Source: Acidobacteriota bacterium
GTDB taxonomy: Bacteria; Acidobacteriota; Terriglobia; Terriglobales; Acidobacteriaceae
Direction of reading: 5' to 3'
Assembly: GCA_021810175.1 (NCBI GenBank)
Contig: JAJZJJ010000015.1
Location: forward strand, 1-15,183
DNA length: 15,183 nt
The notes beneath the pieces are model-generated. The model ran no database searches. It saw only the letters and a list, made by a program, of their open reading frames with translations, and was not told where the DNA came from. Below, in pieces: positions 1 through 6,911 of this stretch; within the stretch, counting starts at the first letter, position 1; the number at the start of each line of letters is the position of its first letter. Position numbers and translations under genes: made by a program.

Positions 1-1
1 A

Positions 2-790
2 ATGCCTTCGACCGCGTGGAAGATGAAGACGTTCCACCAGAAGTGGTATCCGGGCGAGACGATTTCGGTTGGTATTGGGCAGGGAGCGGTTGCGGTGACG
101 CCGATTCAGCTGGCGCGGGCGATCGGAGGGATTGCTTCCGGGGGTGTACTGAAGAGGCCGCATATTGTGTTTTCGAGCGAGCTGACACCGGAGTATCGGA
201 GATACATGCGCATGGAGTATCCGGGTTCGGGGAACAAGGTGGTTCATTTCTCGAGGCAGACCTGGGAGACAGTGACGGATGCGATGGCTGCGGTGACGCA
301 GGAGCCGGGTGGAACAGCCTACACGTCGAAGCTGCAGGGCATTGATTTTGCGGGCAAAACGGGCACGGCGCAGGTGATCAGCCATGATTTTGGATCGAAC
401 AGCGTTTCCGACGTGATGGCCCAGCGCCCGAATGCGTGGTTTGTGGGGGTGGCGCCGAGGCGGAATCCGGACATCGTGGTGGTGGTTTTCTGGCAGCACG
501 GCGGATGGGGAACGGATGTGGCGCATATTGCGGCGCAGGTGATTGACGCGTATGTGAGCAAGCAGCGGCGGCTGGACCATAACCTGCTGGCGAACCAGCC
601 GGGCAGCAATGCCGGGAAGGGCGCGAACGAGACGAGCAAGGTGGATGTTGGGGCGATATGGTCGGATCCGGAGCATCCGAAATCGCTGGGTGGGCGTCCT
701 CTGGACCCGCAGGCTGCCAAGGATTCGAGCGTGGCGGCGCTGTATGCGGGGCATTTCTGGCTGAAGATTCCGAAACTGCCGAAGCCGTAG
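2..790 (+). CDS. mrdA: Penicillin-binding protein 2, C-terminal part (5' end outside window)
   Basis: This is the last 262 codons of a class B penicillin-binding protein, the DD-transpeptidase that cross-links peptidoglycan during cell elongation at the periplasmic face of the inner membrane. The transpeptidase region is recognisable from YPGETISVGIGQG near residue 17, typical of PBP2, and from the KTG box in AGKTGTAQ at visible residues 119-121, which lines the beta-lactam/substrate pocket. The SxxK serine and SxN motifs must lie upstream of the window, and the ATG at position 2 is an internal Met, not the start. After the transpeptidase fold there is a roughly 70-residue hydrophilic tail ending in a Lys/Pro-rich sequence. 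rodA follows 124 bp downstream, which is the usual mrdA-rodA arrangement and supports PBP2 over PBP3 (FtsI). Family call is secure; the exact symbol rests on the rodA neighbour. Confidence 0.93.
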   Translation: MPSTAWKMKTFHQKWYPGETISVGIGQGAVAVTPIQLARAIGGIASGGVLKRPHIVFSSELTPEYRRYMRMEYPGSGNKVVHFSRQTWETVTDAMAAVTQEPGGTAYTSKLQGIDFAGKTGTAQVISHDFGSNSVSDVMAQRPNAWFVGVAPRRNPDIVVVVFWQHGGWGTDVAHIAAQVIDAYVSKQRRLDHNLLANQPGSNAGKGANETSKVDVGAIWSDPEHPKSLGGRPLDPQAAKDSSVAALYAGHFWLKIPKLPKP

Positions 791-914
791 CGAATGAGAT
801 GGTTCGCCGTGACTACGTATTGCAAAGACGAGACCATGCGCGATTGCGATCCCTCGCGAGCGCGCCAGCGTGGATGAAGCACGCTGTATTCTTTTGAAAT
901 AGAGCCCTGATCGA

Positions 915-2018
915 GTGATTCACCGTATTCGCAGACTTCACGACTTTGACTGGCCGCTGTTGGGCATGGTGCTGCTGATGAGCGGCATCAGCGTGCTGGA
1001 GATTTACAGCGCCACGCTGCACACGAAATTTGTCGGCTTCGACAAGATGCAGGTGTTGTGGATTCTGGCCGGGCTGGGCGCGATGTTTTTCATGGCGGTG
1101 GTGGACTACCACTGGCTGGTGGACGCGATTCATTGGTTTTATGGAGCGGCGGTGCTGTCGCTGGGGGCGGTGCTGGTAGCGGGCCAGAGGATCATGGGCG
1201 CGCGGCGTTGGATTCGGCTGCCAGGAGGGATCCATTTTCAGCCTTCCGAGTGGGTGAAGCTGGTGCTGATTGTGGCTATGGCGCGGTATATCGCCGGGCT
1301 TTCCGGGCGGGAGATGACCTGGAAGGATGTTTTCAAGGCGATTCTGCTGATTGCCTTCCCGATGGTGCTGGTGCTGAAGCAGCCGGACATGGGGACGGCA
1401 CTGACCTATTCGCCGATTTTGTTTGCGGGTCTGTTTCTGGGCGGGATCGGGTGGAAAAAGGGGCTGATCCTGGTGCTGGTGAGCACGAGCCTGGTGGCGG
1501 GAATCTGGCGGAGCGGGAAGATTCTGAAACCGTACCAGAAGGCGCGGCTGACGAGCTTCATGAATCCCGGGGCGGACCCGCGGGGGTCGGGCTACCAGAT
1601 TTTGCAGTCGAAGATTGCGGTGGGCGACGGGGGGGTATTTGGCCGGGGCGCGACGAAAGGGAGCCAGACGCAGGGGGATTTCCTGCCGATTCCCTATACG
1701 GATTTCATTTTTGCGGCATTTGCGGAGGAGCACGGGTTTGTAGGCTGCATCTTCGTGCTGCTGCTATACTTTCTAATATTGATGCGTTTGATTCACAACG
1801 CTCAAATAGCCCCCGACCTGCCGGGTACACTCGTGGTGATGGGCGTGGTCGCCACACTCACCTTCGAGATAGCGGTGAATGTAGGTATGGTGGTGGGGTT
1901 GATGCCGGTCACCGGGATTCCGCTTCCGTTGATGAGTTACGGTGGGTCCTCGGTGCTGTTCACATTTCTGGCTCTCGGCATGGTGATGAATGTGCGAATG
2001 AGCCGGTTCGTGAATTGA
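915..2018 (+). CDS. rodA: Rod shape-determining protein RodA (SEDS peptidoglycan polymerase)
   Basis: This 367-residue polytopic inner-membrane protein belongs to the SEDS family (RodA/FtsW/SpoVE), which polymerises lipid II into glycan strands and works with the cognate class B PBP, encoded just upstream. About ten hydrophobic segments are visible. The loop containing GDGGVFGRGATKGS is followed by YTDFIFAAFAEEHGF; the Asp of TDFIFA is residue 263 and matches the essential SEDS aspartate (Asp262 in E. coli RodA). The C-terminal signature GIPLPLMSYGGSS near residues 333-345 is also typical. The start is a GTG at 915 giving MIHRIRRLHDFDW, which is the expected RodA N-terminus and length; there is no strong Shine-Dalgarno, as may fit translation downstream of mrdA in one operon. 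FtsW is the main alternative but the PBP2 neighbour and length favour RodA. Confidence 0.95.
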   Translation: MIHRIRRLHDFDWPLLGMVLLMSGISVLEIYSATLHTKFVGFDKMQVLWILAGLGAMFFMAVVDYHWLVDAIHWFYGAAVLSLGAVLVAGQRIMGARRWIRLPGGIHFQPSEWVKLVLIVAMARYIAGLSGREMTWKDVFKAILLIAFPMVLVLKQPDMGTALTYSPILFAGLFLGGIGWKKGLILVLVSTSLVAGIWRSGKILKPYQKARLTSFMNPGADPRGSGYQILQSKIAVGDGGVFGRGATKGSQTQGDFLPIPYTDFIFAAFAEEHGFVGCIFVLLLYFLILMRLIHNAQIAPDLPGTLVVMGVVATLTFEIAVNVGMVVGLMPVTGIPLPLMSYGGSSVLFTFLALGMVMNVRMSRFVN

Positions 2019-2045
2019 GAGTGCCGGCAGGACAGGTTTGGTAAG

Positions 2046-2075
2046 GCGGCGAGAACGCCGCAAGTAAGGTTTTTT
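2046..2075 (+). terminator. Weak hairpin and T-run after rodA
   Basis: A perfect 6-bp GC stem (GCGGCG at 2046-2051 with CGCCGC at 2056-2061, loop AGAA) lies 28 bases after the rodA stop. A run of six T occurs at 2070-2075, but 8 bases separate it from the stem, which is too far for a classical intrinsic terminator. It may end the mrdA-rodA transcript inefficiently or be Rho-assisted. Confidence 0.35.
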
Positions 2076-2141
2076 AGCAGCAGTTAGAAAAGTTCACATT
2101 AACCGGCCAGGTGGAATTACCGGCCGGGCAGGATCGAGAAT

Positions 2142-2310
2142 GAGCACGCAACGATGGGTAACGGCCCCGCCGGTGAGTCCGGCAAGAGCGGTCACAAAGT
2201 CGTTGTGCACGGATGAATCTCCTATGACAGACAGTCTCAGCAAATTACCGCGATGCCTCGCGGTCTGTGGGCATAGCCCGACTGCGGGGCCTGGTCTGTC
2301 GCTGGAATGG
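2142..2310 (+). ncRNA. Putative structured 5' leader RNA of the RNase G/E gene
   Basis: No credible protein is encoded between rodA and the RNase gene, but the region can form a dense set of perfect helices. Helix A pairs GCAC 2144-2147 plus AACGA 2150-2154 with TCGTT 2200-2204 plus GTGC 2205-2208, and encloses a GCCGG/CCGGC hairpin (2169-2173 with 2179-2183). A second domain is closed by GACAGAC 2226-2232 with GTCTGTC 2294-2300 and encloses ACCGCGA/TCGCGGT (2247-2253 with 2258-2264, loop TGCC) and GGGC/GCCC (2269-2272 with 2276-2279), a three-way junction. The strand at 2227-2232 could instead pair with GTCTGT at 2263-2268, so two exclusive folds are possible. RNase E genes in other bacteria are autoregulated through structured leaders, so a cis-regulatory role is plausible but inferred. 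I could not match it to a known riboswitch class, RNase P RNA, SRP RNA or tmRNA. Confidence 0.42.
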
Positions 2311-2383
2311 ATGAGTCCCTCGCGAAGCCCGATCTTCTCCGGCCTACCGGTTTGATTCCGCCCGGCTGCCGAAACGAGGCAGA

Positions 2384-5383
2384 ATGGCGAAAGAAATATG
2401 CATTTCCAGCACGCCCCATGAAACGCGGCTGGCGATTATCGAAAACGACGAACTCGCGGAGATTTATTACGAGCGCGAGAATGAATACACCCTAGCGGGT
2501 TCCATCTATAAAGGCCGCGTGACGCGGGTGCTTCCGGGCATGCAGTCGGCATTTGTCGACGTTGGTCTGGAGCGGGACGCCTTCCTTTACGTCACGGATT
2601 TTCTGGAAGAACAGGAAGACTCCGCGGATTTTGAGCGGATGCCGGCGGAGCGCCCGCAGGCGCGGCAGCGGGCCCTTTCGGTGCGACCGGCGGAGACGAC
2701 GGAAGCGACGAGCGAGGCTCCTGCGAGCGAAGAAGGCGAGGAGCAGGAAGAACAGCGCGGGGCGCGCCGCTGGCGCGGGCGTCGCGGGCGGCGTCGTGGT
2801 GGACGGCTGCGCGGCGGGGTGGAACACGGCGAAACATCCTCGGCCGAGGCGGAAACCGTCGAGGCGGAGCCGGAGGCGAGCTACGGATTTCCCGAAGAGG
2901 CGGAAGCCGCCGAGCCGGTAGAGACGCCGCACGCCGCGGGGCACGCCGCAGTGCCCGAGGCGTTTGTGTTGCCGGGTGAATCCATTTCCAAGTATGGTGG
3001 GACGCCACACGCGGAGAGCGTGCAGGCTCCCGCGGAGACGGCACCGAAGCCGCAGATTACGGTTCGGCCCTCGACGCTGGTGGAAGACGTGGCGCCGAGC
3101 TGGGACGGAGGTTTTGTGCTTCCGGGCGAGTCGCTTTCGCGGCATCGCCGGCGGGAGAAGCAGGCTCCGGAGGCTGTCGCCGAAGCCGAGCCGATGGAAG
3201 CGCAGCAGGCTACATCGATTACCGGGCCGGATGCCGTGAGCGAGGCGGAGACGGCTCCGGAAGCCGCAGCTGCGGTGAAGGTTGATTCGGTGAGGGAGAC
3301 CGAGCCGGCGGCAGAGGCTGAACCGCAAGCGGCATTTGAGGCGGAAGCTGTGTTTGAACCGATTCCGGATGTCGTCGAGGAAGCGGCGGAGCCGGAAAGG
3401 ATTGCAGCGGCGGACGAGGAAATCGTCCAGGAAGAGGACGAGCAGGAGTTCGAGCCGGAGGAAGGATCGGCTTCGCACCGCGTGGATCCTTCCGCGCCGA
3501 GCGAATTTCGCGTGAGCGCGCCTGAGCCGGACAAGTTTGCCGGCGAAGAGGAAGAACCGGCGGCTGAGCCAGAAGCTGCGCAGGAAGTTGCGGTGGAAGA
3601 GGAAGAGCCGCTGGTTGCAGCTGAAATTCCAGAACCAGTGGAGGAATCCGAGGGCGGCGAAGGGCCGGTTGCGGAAGCATCGGCAGAAGAGCCCGAGGCC
3701 GATGCACAGGCCGATATTTTCGGTTATGCGTCTGGTGCGGGGATCCTCGAAGAAGAAGAGATCGACGAAGACGAGTACGACTTTGAACATCTGCACGTCG
3801 CCGGTATGGAGGAGCATGAAGGCGACGAGATGGAAGAGGAAATTCTCGACCAGGGGGCGCAACTGGGTGAGTTAGTCCGCGAGCAGCACATCGAGCGGCG
3901 GCTGGCGCAGCCGGAAAACGGCGAGGCGGAAGAGGTCGAGGAAGAGGCTGCGTACGCCGGGACCGAGGAGATCGAGGAAGAGGTTTTCGACGAGGATGGC
4001 CTGGAGGTCGAGGACCACGAGGCCGAGGAGTTGGAAGAGGAAGGCGCAGCAAGGGCGGATGTCGCGATGCCTGCGCGCCGGGAACGGCGCCATGACCGCC
4101 GCGGCGGGCGCAATGGCCGTCACGGGGGTGGACGCCAGCGTCATGGCGGCGGGCGGCGGCCTTCAGCGCAGACCATGGACCTGCCGGCGATCAACGAGCT
4201 GTTGAAGCAGGGGCAGGAAATCCTGGTGCAGATTGCCAAGGAGCCGATTGCCAAGAAGGGCGCACGCATTACCAGCCACATTGCACTGCCGGGGCGGTTC
4301 CTGGTATTCATGCCGACGGTGAATCACGTGGGCGTGTCTCGGAAGATCGCGTCGGACGAGGAGCGGCAGCGGCTGAAGCGGATTCTGATCAGCGAAAAGG
4401 GAGATGCGAGCGGTGGCTTTATTGTCCGCACGGCGGCCGAGCATGCGAGCGAAGAGGAACTGCGGGCCGATATCCGGTTCCTGATCAATCTGTGGGCTGA
4501 AATCAAGGAGCGGTCAGACAACGCGAAGGCTCCGGCGCTGATATACCACGACCTGAACCTGGTGGAACGGATTCTGCGCGACCAGGTGAGCGAGCAGTTC
4601 TCGACGATCTGGGTGGACAGCGAGACGGATTACGAACGGATCGTGCGCTTCCTGAACCGGGTGCAGCCTTCGCTGGTGCGGAGGGTGAAGCTCTACACCA
4701 AGGAGACGCCGCTGTTTGAGCAGTTCGGGATCCAGGACGAGATCAGCAAGGCGCTGAAGTCGAAGGTGTGGCTGAAGTCGGGCGGTTCGATCGTGATCAA
4801 CCAGACCGAAGCGCTGGTGGCAATCGACATCAACACGGGCAAGTACGTGGGCAAGACGGCGCGGCTTGAGGACACGATCCTGAAGACGAACCTGGATGCG
4901 ATTCCGGAGATTGTGCGGCAGATCCGGCTGCGCGACCTGGGCGGCATCATCGTGATCGACTTCATCGACATGGACGAGCGCAAGAATCGCCACAGGGTGA
5001 TGCAGGCGCTCGAAGAGGAGCTGAAGCACGACCGGGCGCCGTCGAAGGTGCTGCAGTTCAATGATTTCGGGCTGGTGGCGATTACCCGCAAGCGGGTGAA
5101 GCAGTCGCTGGAGCGGACGCTGAGCGTGTCGTGCCCCATTTGCACGGGCACGGGCATGGTGAAGAGCCCGGTCACGGTAGCCAACGAAATCTACGTGGAA
5201 ATGCGGAAGATGCAACGGCACTTCGACCGGAATGATGTGCTGCTGCGGGTCAATCCGGAAGTAGTGAAGACGTTGAAGGCAAACGGCGGGCGCTGGCTGA
5301 ACGAGCTTGAGGAGATGATTGGGAAAACGATCATCATCAAGAGCGATCCGGCGTTGCATCCGGAGCAGTTCGACATCCACTAA
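2384..5383 (+). CDS. rng: Ribonuclease G/E family endoribonuclease with a giant insertion in the S1 domain
   Basis: This 999-residue protein is an RNase E/G single-strand-specific endoribonuclease, acting in rRNA maturation and mRNA decay. Residues 1-75 hold the start of the fold and the first S1 strands (AGSIYKGRVTRVLPGMQSAF). The S1 domain resumes only near residue 604 (NELLKQGQEILVQIAKEP), followed by RNase-H-like and DNase-I-like regions. Catalytic metal-binding aspartates are present as VAIDINTG (Asp815, like E. coli Asp303) and IVIDFIDM (Asp859, like Asp346). The zinc-link is CPICTGTG (Cys917, Cys920). The C-terminus, ending HPEQFDIH, resembles RNase G rather than the scaffold tail of RNase E. 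The inserted 75-603 segment has an Arg/Gly block (125-145), a very acidic Glu/Ala/Pro stretch (about 146-559) with two FVLPGES motifs, and a second Arg/Gly/His block (565-592). Start ATG 2384 has GAGG four bases upstream and gives the canonical N-terminus. The gene stands alone between a structured leader and a hairpin. Enzyme identity is sure; the insertion's role is unknown. Confidence 0.95.
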   Translation: MAKEICISSTPHETRLAIIENDELAEIYYERENEYTLAGSIYKGRVTRVLPGMQSAFVDVGLERDAFLYVTDFLEEQEDSADFERMPAERPQARQRALSVRPAETTEATSEAPASEEGEEQEEQRGARRWRGRRGRRRGGRLRGGVEHGETSSAEAETVEAEPEASYGFPEEAEAAEPVETPHAAGHAAVPEAFVLPGESISKYGGTPHAESVQAPAETAPKPQITVRPSTLVEDVAPSWDGGFVLPGESLSRHRRREKQAPEAVAEAEPMEAQQATSITGPDAVSEAETAPEAAAAVKVDSVRETEPAAEAEPQAAFEAEAVFEPIPDVVEEAAEPERIAAADEEIVQEEDEQEFEPEEGSASHRVDPSAPSEFRVSAPEPDKFAGEEEEPAAEPEAAQEVAVEEEEPLVAAEIPEPVEESEGGEGPVAEASAEEPEADAQADIFGYASGAGILEEEEIDEDEYDFEHLHVAGMEEHEGDEMEEEILDQGAQLGELVREQHIERRLAQPENGEAEEVEEEAAYAGTEEIEEEVFDEDGLEVEDHEAEELEEEGAARADVAMPARRERRHDRRGGRNGRHGGGRQRHGGGRRPSAQTMDLPAINELLKQGQEILVQIAKEPIAKKGARITSHIALPGRFLVFMPTVNHVGVSRKIASDEERQRLKRILISEKGDASGGFIVRTAAEHASEEELRADIRFLINLWAEIKERSDNAKAPALIYHDLNLVERILRDQVSEQFSTIWVDSETDYERIVRFLNRVQPSLVRRVKLYTKETPLFEQFGIQDEISKALKSKVWLKSGGSIVINQTEALVAIDINTGKYVGKTARLEDTILKTNLDAIPEIVRQIRLRDLGGIIVIDFIDMDERKNRHRVMQALEEELKHDRAPSKVLQFNDFGLVAITRKRVKQSLERTLSVSCPICTGTGMVKSPVTVANEIYVEMRKMQRHFDRNDVLLRVNPEVVKTLKANGGRWLNELEEMIGKTIIIKSDPALHPEQFDIH

Positions 5384-5404
5384 TTGTTTTCCGCATCAAA
5401 ATAC

Positions 5405-5436
5405 GCACGGGCCGGGAGACCGGTCCGTGCATCATT
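5405..5436 (+). terminator. Hairpin terminator after the RNase G/E gene
   Basis: An 11-bp stem (GCACGGGCCGG at 5405-5415 with CCGGTCCGTGC at 5420-5430, one G-U wobble, loop GAGA) starts 22 bases after the stop codon. The sequence that follows, ATCATTCT, is only mildly T-rich, so termination may be Rho-assisted. The strength and position of the stem make a 3'-end role likely. Confidence 0.6.
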
Positions 5437-5651
5437 CTGCGAAACTTCCGCGTCTATTGAGGGTTAGAAGCTGGATGAAGATCGCCCAGCGGGGGACTTG
5501 CAGGGCGAAATGCCGGGGACGGGCTTCCAGAACTGACACCAGAAGACGGGAATGCACACGGCAGGAAGCTAATTTGGGTAAGCTTCAAAGGTCAGGAGTT
5601 TTTTTGTCCGGATCTCAGGGAAGTCAATCGTTAGCAAATGGGGGTTCCTCA

Positions 5652-6521
5652 ATGTTTGCCATTTGTCGTACTTCGCCAGATTTTCTGCGGCGTTTGAGTG
5701 CCGCAGTCAGCGCGCTTGCAGTTGCCGGAGCGCTTTCGCTTCCGGCTTTCGCGCAGACGCCGCAATCCAACGGGATCGTCCACATACCGCAGGTGTATTC
5801 CAGCTCGGCCAGCTACACGAGCGGATTGAACACGAATGAGCTGGTGGGCAATGATCTGGTTTCTCCGCTTACGCCGCATATGAAGGCGGGAGCACAGTAC
5901 GGCGGCCAGTACGGCAGCCGGTATCCAACCTACAACAGCACGTTCAGCCGGATTGCCTTTGAGGTGGGCGGCGGCATGGTGGCGCCGATCGGCAACGATA
6001 CGCACGGTTACGAGACCTTTGGCTGGAACTTCACGGTAGGCGCGGGCATGAACTTCACGAAGCGGTTCGGGCTGCTGGGCGAGTTCATGTTCAAGCGGAA
6101 TAAGATACCGGGCGCAACGCTGGCGCAGGTGGGGACCTCAGGCGGCTACATCGGCGACTGGTCATTCACGGTCGACCCGATTGTCTACCAGCCCTTTACG
6201 CAGACCGTGGGCATGTACGTGACGGGCGGCGGCGGTTTCTACCACAAGACGACTGCCTTCACGCAGCTGGTGCCGCAAACCTTCTGCTACTACTTCTGCT
6301 ACTCCGGGTATGCGCCGGTGGTGGTGAGCAGCTTCTCGAGCAATCAGGGTGGATTCAACGGCGGTCTGGGCTTCTACTGGAAGGCGTTTGGGCCGGACAG
6401 CAATGCCAAGCTGTACATTGAATCGCGGTACATCTGGATTGATTCGCCGCGACCGACGAAGACGCAGAATGGCGAAGGCACGGAAGGCCTGATCCCGCTG
6501 ACCATCGGTTTACGATTCTGA
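5652..6521 (+). CDS. Outer-membrane beta-barrel protein with signal peptide
   Basis: The protein has 289 residues from the chosen ATG, which is preceded by a GGGGG run at good distance and begins a clear Sec signal peptide: basic RR at 13-14, hydrophobic core SAAVSALAVAGALSL, and an AFA-Q cleavage site after residue 34. Earlier in-frame ATGs would put a long non-signal extension across the upstream hairpin and are unlikely. The mature part has alternating Gly/aromatic beta-strand patterns (EVGGGMVAPIG, FTVGAGMNFTKRFGLLGEF, GGLGFYWKAFG) and ends in LTIGLRF; the terminal Phe is the usual recognition signal for the Bam assembly machine. It resembles small OmpW/OmpA-like or porin-family barrels but I cannot assign a substrate. 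Two cysteines four residues apart (FCYYFC, Cys212 and Cys216) sit in what should be an extracellular loop and could form a disulphide. It has its own terminator and looks monocistronic. Confidence 0.82.
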   Translation: MFAICRTSPDFLRRLSAAVSALAVAGALSLPAFAQTPQSNGIVHIPQVYSSSASYTSGLNTNELVGNDLVSPLTPHMKAGAQYGGQYGSRYPTYNSTFSRIAFEVGGGMVAPIGNDTHGYETFGWNFTVGAGMNFTKRFGLLGEFMFKRNKIPGATLAQVGTSGGYIGDWSFTVDPIVYQPFTQTVGMYVTGGGGFYHKTTAFTQLVPQTFCYYFCYSGYAPVVVSSFSSNQGGFNGGLGFYWKAFGPDSNAKLYIESRYIWIDSPRPTKTQNGEGTEGLIPLTIGLRF

Positions 6522-6529
6522 TGTACTCA

Positions 6530-6560
6530 TGGCCGGAAGGATTTCCGGCCAAGGCGTTTT
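6530..6560 (+). terminator. Hairpin terminator after the beta-barrel gene
   Basis: A perfect 9-bp stem (TGGCCGGAA at 6530-6538 with TTCCGGCCA at 6543-6551, loop GGAT) begins 9 bases after the stop codon and is followed by AAGGCGTTTTCG, with a TTTT at 6556-6559. It is a good intrinsic-terminator candidate with a slightly displaced T tract. Confidence 0.65.
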
Positions 6561-6911
6561 CGCTTCCTCCGTGGACGGCCTGAGGGAATCCAGAGCGGCT
6601 GTTTCTCAAGGACAAGGCCGCCGGGCAACGTCCACGTTGTAAAGGCTTGAATCGAAAACGCAGTCACGATTGCTAACTGGCAGCCCGGTTCGCGCCGCAG
6701 GCGGATCGGGCAAGACTTTATCGCTGATTTTCTGTTTCTATGCCCGGGTCGAATCTGGAGAGTGCGGCTTTTTCTGAGGGAAAAGCCGCACAGCGCGCTG
6801 TTGCTTCGGGGTGTATCCTCAGGGAATCCGCTCAAAAGGCGCCCATCCTGCCGGACCGTGTGCAGGGACGGCACCTGCCGTGAAATGATCGGAGAGGTCG
6901 CTCCGTTTCCC
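6561..6911 (+). other. Intergenic region ahead of the arylsulfotransferase-like gene
   Basis: About 350 bp with no convincing gene. The open frame here is just an upstream extension of the lipoprotein frame; it lacks a signal peptide and runs through a long hairpin. The recognisable element is a perfect 11-bp inverted repeat (6762-6791) overlapping a 10-bp palindrome at 6791-6800, listed separately. No clear sigma-70 type promoter pair was found, although the gene downstream must be transcribed from somewhere here because a terminator precedes the region. Confidence 0.5.
6762..6800 (+). promoter_or_regulatory. Perfect 11-bp inverted repeat with overlapping palindrome, upstream of the lipoprotein gene
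   Basis: GTGCGGCTTTT (6762-6772) pairs with AAAAGCCGCAC (6781-6791) around an 8-base loop, and the last base starts the palindrome CAGCGCGCTG (6791-6800). It lies about 110-150 bp before the start codon. In RNA it would be a stable hairpin without a T tract; as DNA it could be an operator. The stem may instead be part of a leader that controls translation. Function is inference. Confidence 0.35.

Noticed and set aside
838..868. GCGCG/CGCGC inverted repeat between mrdA and rodA
   Set aside because: Only 5 bp with a long loop in GC-rich sequence; expected by chance.
813..1733. Minus-strand open frame of 306 codons opposite rodA
   Set aside because: Composition is His/Arg/Gln/Pro-rich with no hydrophobic pattern or motif, and it lies fully over rodA.
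2155..2310. Known riboswitch, RNase P RNA, SRP RNA or tmRNA in the RNase leader
   Set aside because: I looked for conserved core sequences of these classes (cobalamin, SAM, TPP, c-di-GMP and fluoride riboswitches, P4 of RNase P, GGTCAGGTCCGGAAGGAAGC-like SRP loop) and found none that fit.
2140..2355. Possible 71-residue leader peptide before the RNase gene
   Set aside because: No Shine-Dalgarno or recognisable composition, and the region is better explained by perfect RNA helices.
2492..3862. Long minus-strand open frame (456 codons) opposite the RNase insertion
   Set aside because: It is the reverse reading of GC-rich Glu/Ala codons and gives a low-complexity Arg/Leu/Phe protein with no domain; the plus strand carries a proven RNase frame.
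5319..5651. N-terminal extension of the beta-barrel protein
   Set aside because: It would overlap the RNase gene, cross a terminator hairpin and bury a good signal peptide.
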